A stretch of DNA of 64,000 nucleotides from Desulfurococcaceae archaeon (GTDB lineage Archaea > Thermoproteota > Thermoprotei_A > Sulfolobales > Desulfurococcaceae): assembly GCA_028275705.1 (NCBI GenBank), contig JAPWUD010000003.1, positions 1 through 64,000 on the forward strand. Reading direction: 5' to 3'. The first letter of the stretch is position 1. Every line of letters starts with the position of its first letter. The notes under the pieces are model-generated. The model did not search any database and had not been told where the DNA came from. It worked only from the letters and a program-made list of their open reading frames with translations. Both the position numbers and the translations under genes were made by a program. Positions 35,068 through 44,174 of this stretch are shown here, in pieces.

Positions 35068-35529
35068 CTACCGTGTTTTCTGTTGCTGTGACTGAATCAC
35101 TTGGTTTAAAATCCTCTGTAGACCGAGATATTCCTCAGCCATTGCTCGGCGCCTTGATTGGAGTTGATTGATCTCCCCTTCCAGTACTTGAATCCTCTTT
35201 GTGAGTATCTCTATAGCTTTTTCCCTATTTGTCTTTAAGTAGTAGCCTAATCCCAGGTTTACTAGTAGATTGCTCTCCCATCTCTCAAGTATTTTAGCGG
35301 GGATCATTATGCTCGACAACCTGTCAATTATTATAAAGCCTTCACCTGGGGTTTCACTGAGGTTTTTCAGGGTTTCAAGTGATAGCTGTAGTTCTCTATA
35401 TTGTGATAGGTATGTATTGATCGCTGAGTCTAGCACTTCAATGCTCTCTCTTAGTTCCTCGACTCTAGCGACTAATTCTTCAAGTGTTATAACTCTCCTC
35501 TCCTCTCTAGGTGTCTTCTCAAGGGTCAT
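35068..35529 (-). CDS. pfdA: Prefoldin alpha subunit
   Basis: A 153-residue alpha-class prefoldin with two long coiled-coil helices (residues 18-65 and 105-150) joined by beta hairpins (GFIIIDRLSSIMIPAKIL). It passes unfolded proteins to the thermosome. It sits between LX and ftsY, its start overlapping the LX gene by four bases. Confidence 0.92.
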   Translation of the reverse strand: MTLEKTPREERRVITLEELVARVEELRESIEVLDSAINTYLSQYRELQLSLETLKNLSETPGEGFIIIDRLSSIMIPAKILERWESNLLVNLGLGYYLKTNREKAIEILTKRIQVLEGEINQLQSRRRAMAEEYLGLQRILNQVIQSQQQKTR

Positions 35530-35792
35530 TGCTTAACTAGCCTCTCCACTTTGAGTAGTGAGAGTACTTCGGGACGTGTAGCCTCCTCTGGTGTTATAAC
35601 CTCCACTTTCTCAATCCTTATATGGCATCTCTTCAACTTATGCCTACTCCCAAGATTAGAGTAGACTTTCTCCAGTGCTTCTTTCTCTGTAAGTGCTCTC
35701 ACCTCCTGGGTAAACTTCTGCCATACTGGGTATTTATGATGACTAATCATCATATACCCTACTACTCTGTACACTTTAACCTCCTCACTCAT
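35526..35792 (-). CDS. Ribosomal protein LX (L18a/L20a)
   Basis: An 88-residue archaeal LX protein: KVYRVVGYMMISHHKYPVWQKF at the N-terminus, ALEKVYSNLGSRHKLKRCHIRI in the middle. It overlaps both prefoldin alpha and aIF6 genes by four bases, giving a translationally coupled aIF6-LX-pfdA block, a conserved archaeal arrangement. Confidence 0.93.
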   Translation of the reverse strand: MSEEVKVYRVVGYMMISHHKYPVWQKFTQEVRALTEKEALEKVYSNLGSRHKLKRCHIRIEKVEVITPEEATRPEVLSLLKVERLVKQ

Positions 35793-36478
35793 CCCCCACC
35801 ACCAAAACCAGTTCTTATACGGAGTATCTCCGGTCCTGTAGTATTTCCACCTACAACAACACCTTTATTATTTGCTACAATACCGCTTTTAACGTAGGGT
35901 ACACCCCCGTTAACAGTAGCGTACTCCACTGAAACCTTAGTTATGGACTTTAAGAGCTTTATATCGTCTTCACTCGCATCTGGGTGTATTACCCCACCAT
36001 TATCATTTACTACGGCAACGCTTCCAGGTATATCTAGGTTTACTAATCTAGCCTTGTAAACTTCTACACCTAGGGAATTAGTTAGCCGCTTTACCTCTTC
36101 TTCTTCGAGGAGCGGGCTTACAATGCATCCATGATTATTGCAGAGTATGAGGTTTCCTAGAGCCGTGTACTTAGTGTTTAAAACAACGATCTCCACGTCT
36201 ACACTGTTTTCCCTTATTGTTTTCTTCACCCACTCTAATTCATCCTCGAAGATTATACGGGGAACTACTATAGCATTGTTGTTTCCAGCTAGGAAAACCC
36301 CGTTGAGAATAGTCCCAGCGATTTTCGTTACTATGGGAGTAGCGTTTAATACACTATTTACTTCCCTCACATCGTCTTCTCCAATGCCAGGTGGGAGAAT
36401 GAGCACTTTATCATTTGCAAATGCATATATCCCTATATTTGAATTTCCAAAAAAGCTCATCCTAGTTATCTCAACCAT
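35789..36478 (-). CDS. Translation initiation factor aIF6
   Basis: A 229-residue pentein-fold ribosome anti-association factor with fivefold repeats (for example GNNNAIVVPRI, NHGCIVSPLL, NDNGGVIHPDA, NNKGVVVGGNT). It binds the large subunit near L14/L24e. I prefer ATG 36478, six bases after GGTG, over the track start at 36490. It follows L31e by 16 bases on the same strand. Confidence 0.95.
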   Translation of the reverse strand: MVEITRMSFFGNSNIGIYAFANDKVLILPPGIGEDDVREVNSVLNATPIVTKIAGTILNGVFLAGNNNAIVVPRIIFEDELEWVKKTIRENSVDVEIVVLNTKYTALGNLILCNNHGCIVSPLLEEEEVKRLTNSLGVEVYKARLVNLDIPGSVAVVNDNGGVIHPDASEDDIKLLKSITKVSVEYATVNGGVPYVKSGIVANNKGVVVGGNTTGPEILRIRTGFGGGG

Positions 36479-36494
36479 TAAAAGCACCATTAGA

Positions 36495-36788
36495 CTACCT
36501 AGCAGTAGCTCTACTGGATCTAGCTAAGAGTACTTCAGCTACTTTCTCCTCTTTATTAAACCTTACCTCGACAACTACTCTACGCGGTGGCTTCTCTCTT
36601 CCACGAGACCATATGAAGTCGTTTACAGCTGGGTGAATAATGATCCTCTCTGCCTCCTTGTAGTGGCGTGCAATATACTTCTTCAAGAGCCTTAAAGCAC
36701 GGTCTGCTCTATTCATTCTCCTGCCATAATAAACGCGCCTCAGTGGAACTACGTGTATCTCCTTCTCAACACCCTTCTCCTCGCTCAC
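36495..36788 (-). CDS. Ribosomal protein L31e
   Basis: A 97-residue L31e: HVVPLRRVYYGRRMNRADRAL and the RIIIHPAVNDFIWSRG segment are diagnostic. Archaeal/eukaryotic large-subunit protein near the tunnel exit. Start GTG. It is 12 bases after L39e, a nearly universal archaeal pairing. Confidence 0.96.
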   Translation of the reverse strand: MSEEKGVEKEIHVVPLRRVYYGRRMNRADRALRLLKKYIARHYKEAERIIIHPAVNDFIWSRGREKPPRRVVVEVRFNKEEKVAEVLLARSSRATAR

Positions 36789-36800
36789 ACCCCGCCACCT

Positions 36801-36959
36801 CTATATATTCTTCAGCTTTGACCTCCTCCAGTGTCTGAGTCTAAATGAACGCCTCACTCTGAGCCTAGTTTTGAGTGTAACCCATAGGGGGATAGGCTTG
36901 TTACTATTATGTGCAGCTGCGAGTCTTAGTTTCCTAGCTACGTGTTTATTTCTAGCCAT
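36801..36959 (-). CDS. Ribosomal protein L39e
   Basis: A 52-residue gene below the ORF-track cutoff. ATG 36959. The product begins MARNKHVARKLRLAAAHNSN and ends RRSFRLRHWRRSKLKNI, matching L39e in length, basic charge and the HWRR motif. L39e lines the exit tunnel of the archaeal ribosome. It sits between PDCD5 and L31e. Confidence 0.95.
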   Translation of the reverse strand: MARNKHVARKLRLAAAHNSNKPIPLWVTLKTRLRVRRSFRLRHWRRSKLKNI

Positions 36960-36971
36960 AAACACCACCAA

Positions 36972-37307
36972 CTACTTCCTCTTAAAAGTAATCTTAGTCT
37001 CCCTACGCGTCTGCTCATATAGCTCAGTCAACAACTTCTTTAAAAACTCATCTGTTATAGGTATTTGCACTCTACCACTCTGAGCAAGCATTATTAACTG
37101 TTCTTCAAGTGCAGAAGCCAACTCAGGCTTAACAAGCCGGAGATTGCTCAGTCTCTCCCTAGCCTCTGGTGTGAGTATTTGCCTTAATATTGCCTCTATA
37201 CGAGCCCTCCTCTCCCTCTCCTCCTCCATTCTCTTCCTTAACTCAGCTAGTTTACGCATTCTGATTGCTTCTAATTCTTCATCATAGCCAGCGTATTCAT
37301 CGCTCAT
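36972..37307 (-). CDS. PDCD5/TFAR19-family DNA-binding protein
   Basis: A 111-residue helical protein ([26 protein letters not shown], then [20 protein letters not shown]). Archaeal PDCD5 homologues bind nucleic acid weakly and are encoded with S19e and L39e/L31e, as here. Precise role unknown. The start overlaps the S19e stop by four bases. Confidence 0.9.
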   Translation of the reverse strand: MSDEYAGYDEELEAIRMRKLAELRKRMEEERERRARIEAILRQILTPEARERLSNLRLVKPELASALEEQLIMLAQSGRVQIPITDEFLKKLLTELYEQTRRETKITFKRK

Positions 37308-37810
37308 GAACCACCACTCGTAGAACCAAGGATCTTTACTTGAATAGACTCGGGGAGGTATTTGGCAAGCTCTGGCTTCTCTCTAGCAACATCCATTAAA
37401 ACCTCAATAGCTAGTCTATCTAGGAGAGCCTTCCCTTGAGGCGTCAAGATCCTCCCCTCCCTAGTTCTCCTAACGAGTTGCGCTTGCTCTAGTTGCTGGA
37501 GGATTTTTCTAATAGAATTACCCGGGGCCCAGTAACTCCTCTCCGGCCTACCACCCCTTCTCTTCCTCCCACCATACTCTTTTCTAAACTCGCTTAATCC
37601 AACTGGTTTACCGGCTTTGTATAGTTTCCTCAATATACTGGCGGCTCTATAGTACCACCAATCGGGGTCTTCAGGTGGTTTTTCCTTGAAGCAACCTGTC
37701 TTAACAAATTGGGCCCAGCTCGGCGGCTTCACCTCTGGAACGTTCTCTCTTAGATAACTAGCTAGCTTCTCAATTAACCTATCAGCTGGCACCTCTAGAG
37801 CAGTAACCAT
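37304..37810 (-). CDS. Ribosomal protein S19e
   Basis: A 168-residue S19e: [17 protein letters not shown], the [20 protein letters not shown] motif and [29 protein letters not shown]. Small-subunit protein needed for 16S maturation in archaea and eukaryotes. It is the upstream partner of PDCD5 and follows the YhbY gene by 28 bases. Confidence 0.96.
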   Translation of the reverse strand: MVTALEVPADRLIEKLASYLRENVPEVKPPSWAQFVKTGCFKEKPPEDPDWWYYRAASILRKLYKAGKPVGLSEFRKEYGGRKRRGGRPERSYWAPGNSIRKILQQLEQAQLVRRTREGRILTPQGKALLDRLAIEVLMDVAREKPELAKYLPESIQVKILGSTSGGS

Positions 37811-37838
37811 GTCTAATTCCCCGTTTAAGTAATTAATT

Positions 37839-38144
37839 CTAGTGTTTTCTAGGTTGTTTTTCCTTTATAAGTATAATCGTGTAGCCACGCGTCTCGTATA
37901 CTCTTGCACTAGTCGCTCTAGCTATTTCTTCAGCTATAGACTCAACATCATCTGTATAGCTCTTTCTAAAAGACTTCAATACTTTTATCTTTACCACGTT
38001 GTGCTTCTCAAGTCTATTTTTAACCTCATTTATAAAAGACTCTGTTAACCCGCTTTTACCCAAGTGAACGTCAATCTTACCCGCTACCCTCTCCTTAATC
38101 CTCTCTTCGAGGCCTTTACCATGTATCTCCTCACCCAGCCGCAT
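37839..38144 (-). CDS. CRM-domain RNA-binding protein (YhbY type)
   Basis: A 101-residue CRM domain: VHLGKSGLTESFINEVKNRLEKHNVVKIKVLKS and the late TRGYTIILIKEK. Such proteins bind pre-ribosomal RNA in bacteria and introns in plants. I start at ATG 38144, seven bases after GGTG. Its first 61 bases overlap the end of the Rpp21 gene in another frame; no later ATG, GTG or TTG avoids the overlap without cutting the domain. Confidence 0.83.
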   Translation of the reverse strand: MRLGEEIHGKGLEERIKERVAGKIDVHLGKSGLTESFINEVKNRLEKHNVVKIKVLKSFRKSYTDDVESIAEEIARATSARVYETRGYTIILIKEKQPRKH

Positions 38145-38422
38145 AGTAAACACCTATATACTACCCTCGATCCCCTGCCCTCACTCTTAATTCTCACACT
38201 TAGTGTTAAGCTGGGTATTAAGGGTGCGAAGCACTTCCTACAATAACTTCTCTTGTATTTTCTGGGGATTTTAATCCTCGCCTTGCTCGCTATTCTTAGA
38301 GCTATTTCAATATATCTTCTCGCTAAGTCAAAATCCCCTGCACGGGCTTTCTCAAATGCTAGATTAAATAGTATCTCAACTCTCTCCCTTGCAATGGACT
38401 TCATTAATCTCTCTCGACTCAT
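38084..38422 (-). CDS. RNase P protein component 4 (Rpp21)
   Basis: A 112-residue protein. Helical N-terminus (MSRERLMKSIARERVEILFNLAFEKA in part) and a zinc ribbon (CRKCFAPLIP...YRCLLCGWVRR) as in archaeal Rnp4/Rpp21, which aids tRNA 5' processing with Rpp29. The C-terminal codons overlap the CRM-domain gene by 61-70 bases. It is the first gene of the long minus-strand ribosomal supercluster and is divergent from nep1. Confidence 0.9.
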   Translation of the reverse strand: MSRERLMKSIARERVEILFNLAFEKARAGDFDLARRYIEIALRIASKARIKIPRKYKRSYCRKCFAPLIPSLTLSVRIKSEGRGSRVVYRCLLCGWVRRYMVKASKRGLRRG

Positions 38423-38503
38423 AGCTTATTCCACGTTGCTACATTAGAAAGAATAGTGTAGATAAGTTAAATACTAGATAAAGACATTAAAGGCGGTGTA
38501 AGA

Positions 38504-39196
38504 ATGGAGTCCAAGTTTAAACTCTTATTGCTAGAGGCTTCTCTCGAGACTGTACCCGTGGCGATAGCTCATCACCCATCAGTAGTAAAGACAGCTGCTA
38601 GGCGTGGTAAGAAGCCACTAGAAATACTTCTCGATAAGAGTTTACACTATCATGCAATGAAAAAACTACCTAACGCTGAGAAGAGGGGGAGACCTGATAT
38701 AGTCCACATAGCTCTACTCGAGGCTTTAGAAAGCCCACTGAATAAAAAAGGTGAGCTACTCGTGTGCATGTACACTATAGAGAAACACGCAGTGTACATA
38801 GACCCCTCCACGAGGATTCCACGTAGCTACAATAGATTTGTTGGGTTAATGGAGCAGTTATTTAAAGAGGGGAGGATTCCTCCTGGTAGTGATAAACCAT
38901 TAATTTACTTAAAGACAATTAGGCTCGGAGAATTGATCAAGGAGATTGGTGCAAGGGGGTTAATTCTACTCAGTGAGAAATGCAACTACAAATCAGTTTC
39001 ATTTATAGCTGAAAAAGCCATTAGAGAAGAGCTTGCCGTGGGTGTAGGGGCTTTCCCACACGGAGACTTCGATGAGGAAACCACTAGGTATGCAGACTAT
39101 TGCTACTCTATTTACCCAGAGCCCTTGGCAACGCATATTGTTGTCTCAAGGGTATTAGTGGCTGTTGAAAAACTCCTCGGTGTTTTCGAGCTCTAG
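38504..39196 (+). CDS. nep1: 16S rRNA pseudouridine N1-methyltransferase Nep1
   Basis: A 230-residue SPOUT-family enzyme. KLLLLEASLETVP at the start, RRGKKPLEILLDKSLHYHAM, RGRPDIVHIALLEAL and the knot region VGVGAFPHGDFDEE identify Nep1/Emg1. It methylates a pseudouridine in helix 35 of 16S rRNA (E. coli position 914) and aids subunit assembly. GGCGGTG precedes the ATG. Two direct copies of AGCGGTATTAC begin at its stop codon. Confidence 0.93.
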   Translation: MESKFKLLLLEASLETVPVAIAHHPSVVKTAARRGKKPLEILLDKSLHYHAMKKLPNAEKRGRPDIVHIALLEALESPLNKKGELLVCMYTIEKHAVYIDPSTRIPRSYNRFVGLMEQLFKEGRIPPGSDKPLIYLKTIRLGELIKEIGARGLILLSEKCNYKSVSFIAEKAIREELAVGVGAFPHGDFDEETTRYADYCYSIYPEPLATHIVVSRVLVAVEKLLGVFEL

Positions 39197-39224
39197 CGGT
39201 ATTACGATTAATAAGCGGTATTAC
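39195..39224 (+). repeat. Direct repeat AGCGGTATTAC x2 upstream of nrdD
   Basis: Two identical 11-mers (39195-39205 and 39214-39224) repeat with a 19-base period, about 60 bases before a TATA-like CTTATAAC (near 39278) of the nrdD gene. Spacing near two helical turns fits binding by a regulator. A third copy occurs at 62392, inside a box C/D sRNA. Confidence 0.5.
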
Positions 39225-39325
39225 AGTAGACTTGGGAACATTTTGAGAGGGTTTTATGTATTGTCAACAAGCTGTACTTATAACCCTGTTATTACGGAGA
39301 ATTACTATAGAGGGGATTCGTCGTC

Positions 39326-42300
39326 ATGCAGGAGAGTGTTGCTAAGCCTCGTGACCCACTAGATGAGTATGCTGAGTGGAATAGACTTGATGTTAATGAA
39401 AATGCTAATAGGTATCAGGGCCCAAGTAGTTTCTTCGCATGGCTACTAGATAACTACACAGAGAGAGACGCCTTAAGCCTACTTCCAAGCCATATTTTAA
39501 AAGCCCACATGGATGGAGTGATCTACGTCCACAAACTACCATACAGTGTCTGGATACCCTACTGCACAGGGCACAGTATTGCGGGTTTATTGAAGAAGGG
39601 GTTGAAGACGCCGACAGTTATATCTAGGCCTGCAAGGCACTTAGATACCTTTGTAGACCACGTGGCGAACTTCTTGATCACAATGCAGCACTACTTCACT
39701 GGTGCTCAGGCATTATCAAGTGTTGAATGGTATGCAGGTCCCTTCATTAGAGTTGATAAACCAGAGGATAAAGCTATAAAACAGCAAGTACAGAGGTTGT
39801 TATTCAACTTAAACTATCCAACGAGGATTGGCCTACAAACACCATTCACAAACTTCACGGTCACAATGAACGCTCCCAAGAAAATGCTTGAGGGAGATAA
39901 AGCAATATATGGAGGTGAGGAAGTAGGATTAATAGGCGAGTACGAGGAGGAGGCAAAGAGATTCATCAAAGTGCTTACAAAGCTATACCTCGAAGGAGAT
40001 GCAGTAGGGCAGCCATTTACATTCCCAATACCAACACTCATGGTCACAGCAAAGTGGATCTGGGAAGACCCCGAAATACATGAGTTAATATTCAAAACAA
40101 CAGCCAAGCGCGGAAGCTTCTACTGGCTAAACACAAGAATAGTTGATGCCGACGCATCATACGCGATGTGCCTCCACGACAATGAAAAAATTACTGTAAA
40201 AGATGGTGATGTCGTCCGCGTTGTCACAATGGGAGAGCTTTTTGACGAGTACGCAGGTGAAAGAGAGTCTGTTGACCCAGATGGTGCAGAGTGGTATAAG
40301 CCCGTGAAAGAGTTTGGAGTTTTAGCATTTGATTTCGAGTCAAAAGCGGTTGAATGGCGCTCGGTTAAGAGATTTCTTGTTAAGAAATCGAAGCGCGCTG
40401 TAAGGATCAAGTTAAGTGATGGAAAGGCCTTCATAGTTACACCTGATCATCCAATACCAGTATACTGTAAGTACACGAAACGAGTGGATCTCAAGAGAGC
40501 CGAAGATCTTCTCGGAGTCGAACAACTCGGAATGTACAAGATCCCGGTTCTAATGCATGAATTACCAGGTAAATACATTAAGCTAAAAGGAGAGATCGAG
40601 ATTACTGTTGACGAGGAATTTGCCCGGTTCCTCGGATTATACTATGGCGGTGGAACGCTCATTAGGAACAAATATAACGCTATGAGAATGAAGAGTCCTG
40701 ATGAAATACGTGGAGAGTCTTACCTAAGTGGTGTTCAATTCTCTCTCGATAAGAGCAAGGTTGAATCTATAAACTTTATTACTAGTTACGCGGTAAAGAA
40801 TGGCTGGAGTATAAGGGAATGGGATGATCCAAGATATCCAAGCACTCACTACATTGCTATTTATTCAGCTCCACTTGCACACATACTATGGGATAATGGT
40901 GTAAGCCCGCACTCTGATGAGAAAAGAATACCTTGGTTTATCTACGCAAGCCCCCCATCAGTGAGGTTAAGCTTCCTCAAGGGCTTACTTGAAGCGGATG
41001 GATACTTCAGGCTTAAAACAATGAGTAAAATGCAGGCACGTTGGGAGCTTCATATCGGGAACCGAGACCTAGTAGAAGACATAGTCTTGCTTGCATCAAT
41101 AACGGGGATATCTACATACATACGTGGAAACAAAGATGGCTCAGACGCTGTATACATCCCTGCAAAGCCTGATGGGAGTTTTGAAACTAGTAATCCATTA
41201 AAGCACAGGAGAGAGGAACCAATTGCCTGGGTAAGTATTAAGAGTGTAGAAGAAGTAGTATTTGACTCAGAACAACGCTTTATCGATATCGAGGTTGAAG
41301 GAATTCACTACTTCGTCCACAGTTCAGGTGCGATCACTCATAACTGTTGTCGCATATCTATTGATAAGAGTGAGTTGATGTATGCTTATCAAAATGCTCT
41401 AAGGACTGGCTCTAAGTTCACTCTAAGTGCGCTTAAGAGGGATCTGGAACAGGTGCGTGAGGATTACTGGAGTAAGATTGAGAGGCAGAGGTTTGGTGGT
41501 TTATGGGCTTTGCCCGATATTACTGGCTCTGTGAATGTCGTGGATGTTAATTTACCACGGATCGCCCTGGAGGCGGGGAGAGAGGAGTCTAGGTTCTGGG
41601 AGCTCTACTCCGAGAGGCTTAAGTTGATCAAGGAGGCCGTTGACTGGTTTAGAAGTAGGTATATCAGAATTATGAAGCAGTACCCGAACTTCTACGCGAT
41701 GATCCTAGAGTACATGCCTGGATTTCCAAGCTCACACTTCAACACTATTGGCATTATTGGATTACCTGAGGCCGCTGCGTTACTAATGGGTGAGCCTAAG
41801 CTGTGGCTCAATGGCTCTAGGAGGGATTGGCTGAGGGCAGCTGAGTTAATGAGGAGAATGGTTGAGTATGCTACAAAACATGCTAGAGACTGGATGAAGG
41901 AGGAGGGTGTTCCATGGAATGTAGAGGAGGTTCCTGGAGAATCTGCCGCTCCAAAATTAGCAATCAAGGATTTGAAGCTGTATCCAGAGCTTAGAGAGTA
42001 CCTACCAGCGGAGCCACTGTATAGTACGAGTATTGCACCATACTACTCGGATATGGAGTTACCAGATAGAATTGAAGTAGAGCAGAGAGTGCAGAAGTAC
42101 TTCACTGGCGGCGTAATGATGCACATATTCCTCGGTGAGGAAGCAGATCCAGAGGCATTGGCAAATCTAGCCAAGAAGCTTATTGATACAGACATAGTCT
42201 ACTGGAGCTTTACACCCGCTATAACACACTGTAACAACTGCGATGCAACGTTCACGGGGATATATAAGACTTGCCCAAGGTGTGGTAGTGAAAACGTAGA

Positions 42301-42397
42301 TATATGGAGTAGGATTATAGGGTACTACCGTCCACTGAGAAACTGGAATCCATATAGACGCAGAGAGTTCTGGCAGAGGAAACACTATAGTTTTTAA
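39326..42397 (+). CDS. nrdD: Anaerobic ribonucleoside-triphosphate reductase with intein
   Basis: A 1023-codon precursor; removing the 392-residue intein leaves a 631-residue class III (glycyl radical) reductase. The N-terminal active-site cysteine is Cys80 (PYCTGHS), the second pair is the extein junction SYAM-CCRIS, the C-terminal zinc site is CNNCDATF...CPRCGSE, and the radical loop is RIIGYYRPL. It reduces NTPs under strict anoxia. The gene starts eight bases after GAGGGG. Its activase gene follows at 42416. No ATP-cone domain is apparent at the N-terminus. The intein lies between the two parts of the active site, so splicing is required for function. Confidence 0.94.
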   Translation: MQESVAKPRDPLDEYAEWNRLDVNENANRYQGPSSFFAWLLDNYTERDALSLLPSHILKAHMDGVIYVHKLPYSVWIPYCTGHSIAGLLKKGLKTPTVISRPARHLDTFVDHVANFLITMQHYFTGAQALSSVEWYAGPFIRVDKPEDKAIKQQVQRLLFNLNYPTRIGLQTPFTNFTVTMNAPKKMLEGDKAIYGGEEVGLIGEYEEEAKRFIKVLTKLYLEGDAVGQPFTFPIPTLMVTAKWIWEDPEIHELIFKTTAKRGSFYWLNTRIVDADASYAMCLHDNEKITVKDGDVVRVVTMGELFDEYAGERESVDPDGAEWYKPVKEFGVLAFDFESKAVEWRSVKRFLVKKSKRAVRIKLSDGKAFIVTPDHPIPVYCKYTKRVDLKRAEDLLGVEQLGMYKIPVLMHELPGKYIKLKGEIEITVDEEFARFLGLYYGGGTLIRNKYNAMRMKSPDEIRGESYLSGVQFSLDKSKVESINFITSYAVKNGWSIREWDDPRYPSTHYIAIYSAPLAHILWDNGVSPHSDEKRIPWFIYASPPSVRLSFLKGLLEADGYFRLKTMSKMQARWELHIGNRDLVEDIVLLASITGISTYIRGNKDGSDAVYIPAKPDGSFETSNPLKHRREEPIAWVSIKSVEEVVFDSEQRFIDIEVEGIHYFVHSSGAITHNCCRISIDKSELMYAYQNALRTGSKFTLSALKRDLEQVREDYWSKIERQRFGGLWALPDITGSVNVVDVNLPRIALEAGREESRFWELYSERLKLIKEAVDWFRSRYIRIMKQYPNFYAMILEYMPGFPSSHFNTIGIIGLPEAAALLMGEPKLWLNGSRRDWLRAAELMRRMVEYATKHARDWMKEEGVPWNVEEVPGESAAPKLAIKDLKLYPELREYLPAEPLYSTSIAPYYSDMELPDRIEVEQRVQKYFTGGVMMHIFLGEEADPEALANLAKKLIDTDIVYWSFTPAITHCNNCDATFTGIYKTCPRCGSENVDIWSRIIGYYRPLRNWNPYRRREFWQRKHYSF
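40169..41344 (+). other. Intein with LAGLIDADG-type endonuclease domain in NrdD
   Basis: The 392-residue insert begins CLHDNEKITV and ends AITHN just before an extein Cys, with the block B-like VTPDHPIPV near the start; all are protein-splicing signatures. The endonuclease part has two dodecapeptides, FLGLYYGGGTL and FLKGLLEADGYF. In the first the usual catalytic acid is Gly; the second keeps Asp. Splicing should be intact, whereas homing activity is doubtful. Confidence 0.93.
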
Positions 42398-42415
42398 GCA
42401 ACTGGTGTGTATTTA

Positions 42416-43174
42416 TTGAGTAAACTACTCGCAGCGGGATGGAAGAGCGTATCACTAGTAGATGTCGTTGAACACCCGTCTTTTACACTATGGCTATGCG
42501 GATGCAACTTAATGTGTCCATTCTGCCACAACTGGAGACTAGCCGAGCGAGACTCGAAGATATGTAAGTGGATTGACATTGCTGAGATACTCAAAGAGGT
42601 TGTTGCTAGTAGGTTTCTAGTAGACTACCTCCACGTGACTGGTGGAGAGCCACTAATGCAATATAGTTCACTAAGGGATCTACTCGTCGGGGCCCACAGG
42701 GCTGGATTAATGAACTCTCTGAATTCAAACCTAACACTACCCGTTAAATACCTAGCATACCTAGTTGAAGCTGGAGTAGTGGACCACGTCGCGACAGATC
42801 TCAAAATCCCGCCAAGTATTTTATTTGGACTACCTGAGAAGTCTACATTGGTCTTGTGGAGAAACTACTTGGAGAACTTAAAGTTGATCATGGGGAGTAA
42901 AATACCATTAGAGTTGAGGATACCACTACACAGAGGCCTCACATTAGAAGTTCTCAAGAGGCATCTAAGCGAAGTACTCCCATACATAACACGTACTGAG
43001 ACAACAGTAGTGTTGAATCAACTCATAGGCGAGCCGTTGACAAACCCCCGTAATCCAGCTTGGTGTAGGGAGTACTGTGGAGTTGGAGAAGAGTTAGTTA
43101 AAGCCATTGTAGAGGCTTTGAGTGATGTGGGGTTTAAAAAGATCATTGTGAGGAGTATACCGGGGTTCGCGTGA
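42416..43174 (+). CDS. Anaerobic RNR activating radical SAM protein (NrdG-like)
   Basis: A 252-residue radical SAM protein with CNLMCPFCHNW (CxxxCxxC, cluster) and TGGEPLMQ. It lies 19 bases after nrdD, so it is the likely activase that forms the glycyl radical. The start is set at TTG 42416, eight bases after GGTG; GTG 42407 is the track choice. The fold extends well beyond the minimal 150-residue NrdG and resembles the archaeal, PflA-like variant. Confidence 0.85.
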   Translation: MSKLLAAGWKSVSLVDVVEHPSFTLWLCGCNLMCPFCHNWRLAERDSKICKWIDIAEILKEVVASRFLVDYLHVTGGEPLMQYSSLRDLLVGAHRAGLMNSLNSNLTLPVKYLAYLVEAGVVDHVATDLKIPPSILFGLPEKSTLVLWRNYLENLKLIMGSKIPLELRIPLHRGLTLEVLKRHLSEVLPYITRTETTVVLNQLIGEPLTNPRNPAWCREYCGVGEELVKAIVEALSDVGFKKIIVRSIPGFA

Positions 43175-43175
43175 A

Positions 43176-44069
43176 ATGAAGCACTTGCCCTCAGTTAAGC
43201 TACTGTACTATATACCCGAGGCAGAGAATATAGTGGCTTCAAGCGCTAAGGCAACACTTACACCGAGGGAATTCAATAGTATAATTGAAAAAATGAGTAG
43301 AGGTGATGTAGATAAATGGATTTTAGAGTTAATTGTGAGGGGTCATGGTAGTCCATTGGAGCACAGTGTGTACATATACGAGGTTACTTGTAGTAGAGTT
43401 TGTAGTCATCAATTGGTTAGACATAGACATGCAAGCTACACTCAGCTAAGTCAGAGGTATAGTGATAAGTACTTGCGGGGTTTAGTGGAGTATGCATCTA
43501 GGGTTCTAGGCAGGGAGAACCCAAAAACTTTTAATGAAGCAGCGAGTCTACTACTAGAGGCTGTGGAGAAAATTAGTGACTTCGGTGAATTACTAGAATT
43601 GGCTTCAGAGGCGTATATTATTCCACCACGCGTCGTGGAGAATAGAGATGTAGAGTTTCTGAGGGAATTACTGAGATCAACTGTAATCTACTACCGTGCA
43701 CTAGGTAATGGAGCTTCATACGAGGATGCACGATACATACTGCCACAAGCTGTTAAGACAAGGGTAATAGTGTCTATGAATGCTAGGGAGCTTGTAGAGG
43801 TGTTCCTACCACTTAGAATGTGTAGTCGTGCACAATGGGAGATTAGATCTATAGCTTGGCAACTCTGGAGGCAGCTGGTAGATGTACACCCAGCTATTTT
43901 CAAGTACTCTGGTCCAAGATGCATACTAATGGAGAATAGGACTAGGGGGTCCCCATGTACACTACAGGAGTTTCTAGAGGGTAGGTGTGAATTCACAATA
44001 GAGAGATGCCCCGAGAAAACCCCTAGAAACAAGATAAGGGATTGTTTAAAAACATCTATTTATCATTGA
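43176..44069 (+). CDS. thyX: Flavin-dependent thymidylate synthase ThyX
   Basis: A 297-residue ThyX that makes dTMP from dUMP with methylene-folate and FAD. The signature RHRHASYTQLSQRYSD, the upstream LEHSVYIYEVTCSR and late PLRMCSRAQWEIR are present. The start codon is one base after the activase stop, so both genes share a transcript. ThyX length is normal plus a Cys-containing tail. Confidence 0.95.
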   Translation: MKHLPSVKLLYYIPEAENIVASSAKATLTPREFNSIIEKMSRGDVDKWILELIVRGHGSPLEHSVYIYEVTCSRVCSHQLVRHRHASYTQLSQRYSDKYLRGLVEYASRVLGRENPKTFNEAASLLLEAVEKISDFGELLELASEAYIIPPRVVENRDVEFLRELLRSTVIYYRALGNGASYEDARYILPQAVKTRVIVSMNARELVEVFLPLRMCSRAQWEIRSIAWQLWRQLVDVHPAIFKYSGPRCILMENRTRGSPCTLQEFLEGRCEFTIERCPEKTPRNKIRDCLKTSIYH

Positions 44070-44174
44070 TTGGAGACTCGGAAAGCAATACTAAGTTGAT
44101 AATTTTAGCCAATAGAACTACTGCTCTACTGCTTTAAAGTCTATACTTTGGAATACACCTAGGGGTGGTTGATA

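Noticed and set aside
39165-39362. Plus-strand 65-residue ORF between nep1 and nrdD
   Set aside because: It overlaps both genes, has no start signal and no recognisable protein character.
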